A stretch of 64,000 bases of DNA. Source: Pontibacter pudoricolor. Its GTDB lineage: Bacteria > Bacteroidota > Bacteroidia > Cytophagales > Hymenobacteraceae. The DNA lies in the NCBI RefSeq assembly GCF_010092985.1, contig NZ_CP048106.1:372001-436000 (forward strand), given 5' to 3'. This document shows, one piece after another, positions 53,630-61,404 of the stretch (within the stretch, counting starts at the first letter, position 1; every line of letters begins with the position of its first letter). The notes beneath the pieces are model-generated. The model was not told the DNA's origin and searched no databases. It saw nothing but the letters and a program-made list of their open reading frames with translations. The position numbers and the translations under genes are program-made.

Positions 53630-56600
53630 ATGCCCCACCCTTACTCTAAAAGGCTATTTCGCCTTTTTTTAGTATTTCTAATTGTACTTACTACTCATGT
53701 TACTGCTTCTCTTGCAGCGCATGTTACTATAGTTGCCTTGGCAACGCCTACCTTACAAGCAAAGCCATCGTTGGTTGGTGCTATAACTATAAAATGGACA
53801 CCCGTTTCGAACGCAACAGGCTATGTTCTGGAAAAATCGAATACCGGAGATGAATCAACTTTTGTAACGCTTAAAACTTTTAGTGCTTCTGAAACATACT
53901 TCCGTCACACAGGCCTGTACTATAGCCAGAAAATATACTACCGCATAAAAGCTACTGGTACTGGAGAAGAATCGGCTTATAGTTCGGTTACCAGTGCTAC
54001 TACCCATGCACAAAACAAAGAATATAGGATAATGCCGCTCGGTGACTCAAATACCGAAGGTGGTGCATCCAGTGTCCCGCATGATGAAATGGCTTCGTAC
54101 CGGGCCAGGTTGGAACAGCTGTTAGATGGAACCGGCATTAAAAACAACTATGATTTTGTTGGGAGCGAGCAATCGGGAAGCAAGTATTTAAACGACCTGG
54201 ATCATGCCGGTATGGGAGGAGCCCGCAACGAAGACATTGTGACACTGCTACAGAACGGCTTTTATACCCGCTATTTTGATGGCAAGCATATGGGAATGGA
54301 TAACGCAGGCAACTATTTACAGGCATTTACTCCAGACATTGTTTTGCTACATATTGGTACCAACGACATTAACAATGATGGTACTGATAACTCACAGGTA
54401 ACTATTGCTGAGCTGGAAATGATACTGAATGAGATAGATAAATACGAGCAGAGTTCAGGAAGAGAAGTAACCGTTATACTTGCCAAAATAATAAAGTCTC
54501 TCTGTATTGGGAACGATTGTTTTAAAGGAGCAACCGCTACTAAAAACGATATTATTGAGCTGTATAATAACAAAATGCAGGCCCTGGCAGCCAAACGTAT
54601 AACAGCAGGCGACAGGTTGGAGTTGGTGGATATGGCGGATGCCGGTATTAAATATGAGTACACCCAAACCGGAGGCGACATGGCAGACCGGCTGCACCCG
54701 GCTATGAGCGGCTATAATAAAATGGCCACCGTATGGTTCCCGGTCCTGGATAAGCTCTTAAACGTACAAACACCTGCTCCGGACACAGAAGCACCTGAAA
54801 CGAGCATTGCAACAAAACCAGCTGCAAACACAAACAGCAAAACCGCTACGTTTACCTTTACCAGCAATGAGCAGGATGTAACGTACCAGGTAAGCTTTAA
54901 TGGTGCTGCATTCGCAGCCGTTACCAACCCCTATACAATAAATAACCTGGCAGACGGAGCACATACAATTAAAGTAAGGGCAGTAGATGGAGCCAATAAC
55001 CTTGATGCCACTCCAGCCACATATACCTGGACTGTTGATACACAGTCCCCGGGTGTTCCTGTAGTGTTAGCTCCGGAGGAAGGTGCGTTACTGAATAAGA
55101 ACAAACCAACGATTAGCGGAACTGCAGAAGCAGGAACTACTGTAAAGGTTTTTGAAGGAAGTACGCAGTTAGGAACTGCAACCGCTGCCGCGAACGGTAG
55201 CTGGAGTTTTGTGACTGGCACTGCGCTAACCGATGGAGCCCATAAACTTACCGCAAAAGCTACAGATGCAGCCGGCAACACCAGTGCAGGCAGCGCCATC
55301 CGTAGTTTTACTATTGATACCAAAGCGCCTGAGACAACTATAGTTAGCGGCCCACCAGCTACAACCAACAGCAAGTCGGCTGAGTTTAACTTAACCAGTA
55401 GCGAAAACGACGTAACCTACGAAGCCAGCCTGGACGGAGCACCTTTTGCAACTGTCAGCAACCCGATAACATATAATAACCTGCAGGACGGAACGCATAC
55501 ATTTAGGGTAAGAGCCATAGATGCAGCAGGCAACACCGACACTTCGCCTGCTACACACACCTGGACAATAGATGCCACACCGCCTGCACCTCCTGTTATA
55601 GTTGCTGTTTCTGAAGACCGTGGCCCTGTCAACAACGATAAGATCACTGCTGATAACACCTTAAAGCTGAGCGGTACTTCTGAAGCCAATGCAACTATAG
55701 CGGTAGCACAAACAGGAAAGGGAACTATAGGAACCACAAAAGCTAACAGTTCCGGTAACTGGGAATTTGATTATGAAGCTACTGCCCTTACAGCAGGCAA
55801 CTATACCTTTACAGCTACAGCCGCCGACGCTTTAGGAAATACAAGTGCGTCAGGTGGCAACTTTGCCGTAACTATAGACCTTACGGCACCTTCCGCAGCA
55901 ATTTCCGCAACAGAGAACGGGCCTGTAAACGGGCCTTTCGAGATAAGTATCAGGTTTGATGAAGCTGTTTATGGATTGGTTGCTGCTGATGTAGCTGTTA
56001 CCAACGGAACTATAAGCAACCTGAAAAGTACCGATGCAGCCAACTATAGCGCAACTATAACCCCAGCTACTAATGGTAACGTAACAGTGCAGTTGCCTGC
56101 GAGTAAAGTAACAGATCTGGCCGGAAACAACAATACAGCATCCGATGCTTTTGTGATGCAGTTTGATGTTACAAAGCCAACTATAGTTTTAAGTACTGAT
56201 GCAGCCGCAACTATAAATGCAGCCTTCGAGGTAACTATAAAGGTAAGCGAACCTATAACCGGCTTTGATGTAAGTGATGTAACTGTGACCAATGGTAATG
56301 CTGCTGACCTCACGAAGCTGGATGATAAAACCTATACGGTGCGTATTACTCCAACAGCGCAGGGTGAGGTAAGTGTAACTATAGCCGCAAACAAAACACA
56401 GGATGCAGCTAAGAACGGGAATGAGGCTTCCAATAGTTTAAAGCGTGTTTTCGACTCTGCTGCACCGGCAGGTTATGCGGTAGCTTTTGGCGTAGAGCAG
56501 GTTAACATTGCAAACGAGCGTAAAGTATCTGTAAACATCACAGGAGCCGAAACCGGCGCAAACTATACCTATACCATCTCAAGTAGCAACGGTGGTGATC

Positions 56601-57586
56601 CGGTAACAGGCACCGGTGAAGCTAAAACAGCAACTATAAACATTTCTGACCTCGACCTTTCAGGACTTAAAGACGGTACCTTAACTGTTATAGTTTACCT
56701 GACTGACAAAGCCGGAAATAAAGGTGAAAATGCATCGGCACAGGTTGTAAAAGCAACCAAAGATATTGTATCCGTTACGGCAACCGGTGAGCTAAAAGTG
56801 CCTTTTAACACTGATTTTGCCGAGATAGCGCTGCCACAGAAAGTAAAAGTGAAATACAACACCGGCGAAGAAGATTATCTTGATGTAACCTGGCAGAAAG
56901 GCAACTATAACCAACTGGTACCCGGTAAATACACGATCAGTGGCGAACTTAAACTGGCCGCAAATACGACCAACTTTAATAACAGAAAAGGAAGTTTAGT
57001 AATAGAAGTAGAGCCAAACCGGCCACCAACCGCCCTGACCCTGAGCATCAGCAAGTTTAAGCCTGAAGCAGAGCCAACAGAAGTGCTGGGGACATTTACG
57101 ACCGAAGACCCGGACGATGAAACGTTTACCTATAAGTTAATTGCCGGAGAAGGAGATAACCAGAACTCTTATTTCTTTATCCAGGATAATGAGCTACACC
57201 TGACCTCGAACAAAGGGCTTTCCGGTATCGTTGACTTTAAGATCAGGGTGCAAAGTAAGGACCCTTACAACAATACCATCGAGCGCTCATTTACTTTAAC
57301 CAAATCAGTTTACGAGCCACAGGAGAAAATAAAACTGGTAAATACTTTCTCGCCGGACGGAGACGGGATAAACGATACCTGGGCTGTACCGGAGCTACGC
57401 TTCTATAATGAGGTGGAAATTACGGTTATGGACAGAGCCGGCGTGCGCCTGTACTACAGCACCGATCCTGAAACGGGATGGGATGGAAAAGGAAAGAACG
57501 GAGAGGTACAAAAGGGTCCATACTTCTATATCATACATATAAAAGATACAGGGCTGGTACAAAAAGGGGTGCTAACCGTTTTATAA
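53630..57586 (+). CDS. T9SS type B protein with fibronectin III and SGNH hydrolase domains
   Basis: The ATG at 53630 gives 1318 residues (a GTG at 53624 would add two). A signal peptide ends near residue 30, a fibronectin III domain spans about 40-128, and an SGNH/GDSL hydrolase domain about 130-385 has GDSNTEGG (nucleophile Ser near 140), LHIGTNDINND, and DRLHP with Asp and His. Then come several bacterial Ig-like repeats (for example PTISGTAEAGTTVKVFE), a cadherin-like part and the type B sorting domain (NTFSPDGDGINDTW). It should be displayed on the surface through T9SS, perhaps trimming esters from polysaccharide. A PorP/SprF gene follows nine bases later. Perfect decamers lie at 55336 and 56179. 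Confidence 0.9.
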   Translation: MPHPYSKRLFRLFLVFLIVLTTHVTASLAAHVTIVALATPTLQAKPSLVGAITIKWTPVSNATGYVLEKSNTGDESTFVTLKTFSASETYFRHTGLYYSQKIYYRIKATGTGEESAYSSVTSATTHAQNKEYRIMPLGDSNTEGGASSVPHDEMASYRARLEQLLDGTGIKNNYDFVGSEQSGSKYLNDLDHAGMGGARNEDIVTLLQNGFYTRYFDGKHMGMDNAGNYLQAFTPDIVLLHIGTNDINNDGTDNSQVTIAELEMILNEIDKYEQSSGREVTVILAKIIKSLCIGNDCFKGATATKNDIIELYNNKMQALAAKRITAGDRLELVDMADAGIKYEYTQTGGDMADRLHPAMSGYNKMATVWFPVLDKLLNVQTPAPDTEAPETSIATKPAANTNSKTATFTFTSNEQDVTYQVSFNGAAFAAVTNPYTINNLADGAHTIKVRAVDGANNLDATPATYTWTVDTQSPGVPVVLAPEEGALLNKNKPTISGTAEAGTTVKVFEGSTQLGTATAAANGSWSFVTGTALTDGAHKLTAKATDAAGNTSAGSAIRSFTIDTKAPETTIVSGPPATTNSKSAEFNLTSSENDVTYEASLDGAPFATVSNPITYNNLQDGTHTFRVRAIDAAGNTDTSPATHTWTIDATPPAPPVIVAVSEDRGPVNNDKITADNTLKLSGTSEANATIAVAQTGKGTIGTTKANSSGNWEFDYEATALTAGNYTFTATAADALGNTSASGGNFAVTIDLTAPSAAISATENGPVNGPFEISIRFDEAVYGLVAADVAVTNGTISNLKSTDAANYSATITPATNGNVTVQLPASKVTDLAGNNNTASDAFVMQFDVTKPTIVLSTDAAATINAAFEVTIKVSEPITGFDVSDVTVTNGNAADLTKLDDKTYTVRITPTAQGEVSVTIAANKTQDAAKNGNEASNSLKRVFDSAAPAGYAVAFGVEQVNIANERKVSVNITGAETGANYTYTISSSNGGDPVTGTGEAKTATINISDLDLSGLKDGTLTVIVYLTDKAGNKGENASAQVVKATKDIVSVTATGELKVPFNTDFAEIALPQKVKVKYNTGEEDYLDVTWQKGNYNQLVPGKYTISGELKLAANTTNFNNRKGSLVIEVEPNRPPTALTLSISKFKPEAEPTEVLGTFTTEDPDDETFTYKLIAGEGDNQNSYFFIQDNELHLTSNKGLSGIVDFKIRVQSKDPYNNTIERSFTLTKSVYEPQEKIKLVNTFSPDGDGINDTWAVPELRFYNEVEITVMDRAGVRLYYSTDPETGWDGKGKNGEVQKGPYFYIIHIKDTGLVQKGVLTVL

Positions 57587-57595
57587 TAGCTTCAC

Positions 57596-58576
57596 ATGAA
57601 AAAATACATACTCCTGACTATACTGGCATTCTATAGTTTGAGCGCAACAGCGCAGACACGTAAATACATTGGTAACTTTTCGCAGGTGCGTCCTTACTAT
57701 AACCCATCCCTGACGGGGCAGGAGGGAAGCCAGCTGAAAACAGTTTACCGCAACCAGTGGACCGGTTTTGAGGATGCCCCCAGGACGATATTCGCTTCGG
57801 CAGAATTTAACCTGAGCGACTTTAAAAAGAGCAAAGGCTACCAGCTGAATAATGGTACTGCCTATAGTACCGACATGCAGCATAGTCTGGGGCTGTTATT
57901 GCTCCGCGAGTCGTTCGGGCCATACAGCGAAACGCAGGCTAATCTGAGTTATAGTTCAGTCCTGAGGTTATCAGAAAAGTTTTCTCTCCGCTGGGGTGGT
58001 GCTTTAACCTACACTTTGCTGGCTTTAGATGGCAACAAACTTACAGTAGACCAGGAAAATGATCCGAAATATATCCGCCTGCTGGGCCAGCACAACCGGG
58101 GCAGCAAAATGGACCTGAACTTAGGCTTAACCCTGGAGGCAAAAAACTTTTACCTCAGCTATGCCATGCAGGATGTTACCGAAGGTAAAATGATCAAGTC
58201 AGGGGATGAGTTTATGGATGAGATGTATGCCCGCAGGCATGTTGGCCTTGCCGGATACCGCACTGCCCTAGCAGATGACCTGGGACTTGTGCTTAACACC
58301 ATTTACCAGCACGATAAACAGGCCGAAGCAACTATAGAGGGGCAACTGAAAGCGGTTTACCATAACATGTTATGGGCAGGTGCCGGCTACAGAAATAACC
58401 TGGCTTTTACGGCCACCGCCGGCATCAAAATCAACAAACTGCAAATAAGTTATTTGTACGAATCTCCTGTAGCCGATGCCGCAACTATAGACAAGCCGTC
58501 TAACGAAATCACACTTGTCTACCAGCTCCGTGGCAGGCAATCAGCAGCACCTCAGAAGCAGGTACTACTCTGGTAA
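57596..58576 (+). CDS. T9SS PorP/SprF-family membrane protein
   Basis: A 326-residue protein with signal peptide ending SATAQ and a YNPSLTGQEGSQL start, then YRNQWTGFEDAPRTIFASAE, the family signature. It is paired with the T9SS type B gene nine bases upstream. It is a paralogue of the protein at 30095. It should sit in the outer membrane and help export or anchor its partner. Confidence 0.9.
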   Translation: MKKYILLTILAFYSLSATAQTRKYIGNFSQVRPYYNPSLTGQEGSQLKTVYRNQWTGFEDAPRTIFASAEFNLSDFKKSKGYQLNNGTAYSTDMQHSLGLLLLRESFGPYSETQANLSYSSVLRLSEKFSLRWGGALTYTLLALDGNKLTVDQENDPKYIRLLGQHNRGSKMDLNLGLTLEAKNFYLSYAMQDVTEGKMIKSGDEFMDEMYARRHVGLAGYRTALADDLGLVLNTIYQHDKQAEATIEGQLKAVYHNMLWAGAGYRNNLAFTATAGIKINKLQISYLYESPVADAATIDKPSNEITLVYQLRGRQSAAPQKQVLLW

Positions 58577-58955
58577 TAAGAGGCGTAACACAACAATAAA
58601 ATTGCATTGTGATTCAGGCAGGTAAAACGGGGTTATGCTTCTGGAATACAGGTATTTGCCTGGATTGGTTTGTAACTGCCTGATAATTAAAATTCCCGAA
58701 CAAATAAGCTGTGTTACAGTAGAGCAATAGAACTGAATTATTTCTACAAACCTATACATCAAACCTCCGTAATATAAGAAGTTTCCAATAAAAGGAAATT
58801 TGAATACTTAGCATAAACACACTATAGTTACCGGAGTTGCCGGTTAATTCCGGCCTGCGAAACAAAGGCTGCTTATTTCTGATCCAGCATTTTTAAATAA
58901 GTAGCTTTTTACTTCCAGAATCCAAAATTACCCTTTATTAAGAGCGATCTTACTT
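58577..58955. other. Intergenic region
   Basis: About 379 bases with no gene. CTATAGTT occurs near 58822. A weak inverted repeat near 58590-58615 might terminate the PorP/SprF gene; it is not convincing. Confidence 0.4.
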
Positions 58956-61262
58956 ATGATATATACTTACTGTTACTCCATAAGTAATATGGTTAAAGCT
59001 ACTCAAGTGGGCTTTTGCCAGATTATCAGTTGCAGGCATCAGCATTATGTTGCTATCATTTTAGCTGTATTACTTTACCTGCCTTCATTCCAGGTTCAGG
59101 CGCAATGCCCAACCAACCTGATCCATCACTATACATTTGACGAAAAAACCGCCGGCACTTATGCTGATTATGTAAGCCCGGTTACAGCAAATTGTACCGA
59201 GTGCCCATCGCCTACTTCAAGTTTATTTGCAGGTGCCCAAAAGTTTGATGGTAGAAACGACGGGGTAGTTATCTCAGATAATGAACGCTTTGAGTGGGAA
59301 AATAATGTTGACTTTACGATAGAACTATGGGTGCAGGTAACCGGGAACGCAGGTAAGAACCAGGTGATCATGGGCCGCGTTGCCACAGACTCCAAAATGT
59401 CGTGGTGGGTGGGCGTGGACCCTGAAGGCTATGCTGTTTTTGAGCTGTATGATAAGAACCGGACGGGCTTTAAGACCGAGAAGATGGGCAAGAAGATCAA
59501 TGATGGCAAATGGCACCACATTGTGGTAATGCGTAACGGTGGCCTGCTCAAAAACAAACTATACATCGACGGTTACAAAGTAGCAGATTTCTTTTACGAT
59601 AAATACACGACCGATTTCAAGACCGTTGCGCCGGTAACTATAGGCTACTACAAACTCGACAATGGCTACCATTTTGCCGGAGCTATAGATGAGGTGATGC
59701 TCTATAACAAGGCACTAAATGAGACTGAGGTCAGATCGAGATATAACTATGGCTCTGCCGCTTACTGTGGCCCTGAAAATCTTCCTCCGGTTGTTATGTC
59801 TGAGCCTGTAACTTTTGGTGTGGCCGCACAGCCTTATACCTATGATGTACAGGCTATTGGAGTGCCTGCACCGGTTTACTCACTGGTTAACAGCCCGCAG
59901 GGCATGCGAATAAACGCCACAACCGGCGAAATTGAATGGGCACCAGCTACTGCTGGTAAGTTTAATGTAACTGTTAACGTTGAGAACAGCCTGGGTAAGG
60001 TGCAGCAGTCTTTCTCCATTAGTGTTAAACCCAGCATTACTGAACTAAGAGGCCTGCGCCACCACTGGATGCTGCACGAAGTAACCGGCACACAATACAA
60101 AGATTATTACACACCTTATAATGCCAGTTCCACCGCCGAAGCAAAGCCGGAGCCAATTCCCGGGGTAATTTCAGGAGGGCAGCGTTTTGATGGTGTAAAG
60201 ACAGGGTTGAATGTCGAAAACAGCTCCAACTTTAACTGGTTGCCTGACGAAAGTTTCTCGATTGAACTATGGATGCGCACTACGGCCAGCACCGCTGGTA
60301 ACAAAGTTCTTATAGGCCGCGATGGCAGGGATTCCGATCTTCACTGGTGGATCGGGGCTGACTCCGAAGGCCATGCAAGCTTCCAGTTAAAAGATTACCT
60401 CTGGGATGGCATTGGAATAGGCGGCGGCCCTAAACTGACAGATGGCGTATGGCACCATATAGTAGCTGTACGGGATGGCGCATCCGGGGCAAACAGGCTC
60501 TTCGTGGATGGCGTACAGGTAGCACAGGGCAGCTTTACTTATAAAAACGGCTTTCAGTCTATTACTCCTGTAAACATCGGCTACCTGGACCGCGAAGGCA
60601 GATACAGGTTTGAAGGCGATATGGATGAGGTGATGCTTTACGGTCGCGCCTTAACTGCAGAAGAAATAAAAAAACGCTACCAGACTGTTTTCGATGGTAT
60701 AGTTGAGCTTATATCGTTCGAAGGCCGCTTTGAGGGTGGGGCTGTGGTACTGGATTGGGAAACACAGACAGAAGTAGGACTGTCGCATTTTATAGTTGAG
60801 CGCTCGGCAGATGGTACAGAGTTTACGGAAATAGGAACCGTGCAGGCGAATGGCACCAGTTCAGAACGACTTGCCTATAGTTTAACTGATCCGAGTCCGA
60901 TCAAAGAACGCGGGTATTACCGGTTGCGCATCGTAAAGGAAAATGGCGCGTTCACCTATTCTCATGTTGTCATCATCGAGTTTGGCGGGACCATTGCATC
61001 CAGTTTCTTTTTGTATCCTAACCCGGTGCAAAGCGGAGATGTTAATGTGAATATTACCAACATGGTGCCTGATGAGCGTGTGGTCTACATGCTATCGAGT
61101 ATAACAGGTAAAAAAATAACCACCCAGGAAATACAGGTAGCTGCTGATGGTACCTTAGATTTTATAGTTCCTATACCAGAGCAGTTAAGGGCAGGCATTT
61201 ATGTGCTCTCTGTGATCTCAGAAGCCAAAACTATAAGCAGAAAGATAGTAGTCCTGGATTAA
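58956..61262 (+). CDS. T9SS type A protein with two LamG domains
   Basis: Up to 768 residues; the signal peptide (hydrophobic part AIILAVLLYLPSF, ending QVQAQ) begins well after the first ATG, so an internal ATG at 58989 is also plausible. Two LamG-like jelly-roll domains (about 50-270 and 375-560) share WHHIVV and IDEVMLYNKAL-type motifs. Between them is a putative-Ig-like domain (PPVVMSEPVTFG onward). Near the C-terminus lies a T9SS-associated beta domain (FIVERSADGTEF), then the type A sorting domain with LYPNPVQSGDV. It probably binds glycan on the surface. The genes around it suggest a role with the polysaccharide. Confidence 0.88.
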   Translation: MIYTYCYSISNMVKATQVGFCQIISCRHQHYVAIILAVLLYLPSFQVQAQCPTNLIHHYTFDEKTAGTYADYVSPVTANCTECPSPTSSLFAGAQKFDGRNDGVVISDNERFEWENNVDFTIELWVQVTGNAGKNQVIMGRVATDSKMSWWVGVDPEGYAVFELYDKNRTGFKTEKMGKKINDGKWHHIVVMRNGGLLKNKLYIDGYKVADFFYDKYTTDFKTVAPVTIGYYKLDNGYHFAGAIDEVMLYNKALNETEVRSRYNYGSAAYCGPENLPPVVMSEPVTFGVAAQPYTYDVQAIGVPAPVYSLVNSPQGMRINATTGEIEWAPATAGKFNVTVNVENSLGKVQQSFSISVKPSITELRGLRHHWMLHEVTGTQYKDYYTPYNASSTAEAKPEPIPGVISGGQRFDGVKTGLNVENSSNFNWLPDESFSIELWMRTTASTAGNKVLIGRDGRDSDLHWWIGADSEGHASFQLKDYLWDGIGIGGGPKLTDGVWHHIVAVRDGASGANRLFVDGVQVAQGSFTYKNGFQSITPVNIGYLDREGRYRFEGDMDEVMLYGRALTAEEIKKRYQTVFDGIVELISFEGRFEGGAVVLDWETQTEVGLSHFIVERSADGTEFTEIGTVQANGTSSERLAYSLTDPSPIKERGYYRLRIVKENGAFTYSHVVIIEFGGTIASSFFLYPNPVQSGDVNVNITNMVPDERVVYMLSSITGKKITTQEIQVAADGTLDFIVPIPEQLRAGIYVLSVISEAKTISRKIVVLD

Positions 61263-61404
61263 GGGTGCTGCAAAACGGCATTCCGGCAGTTGCAACTATA
61301 GACGGGGCCAGCCTTTGTTTTATAGTACTTTCTCGGCCCCTGCTTCTATTATATAAAGTACTTAAAGTTGAATGTATAGTAAATTAAATAGTTACCGATA
61401 ATAT

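Noticed and set aside
61304..61340. Terminator after the LamG gene
   Set aside because: GGGGCC and GGCCCC are 25 bases apart and no T-run follows; too weak to call.
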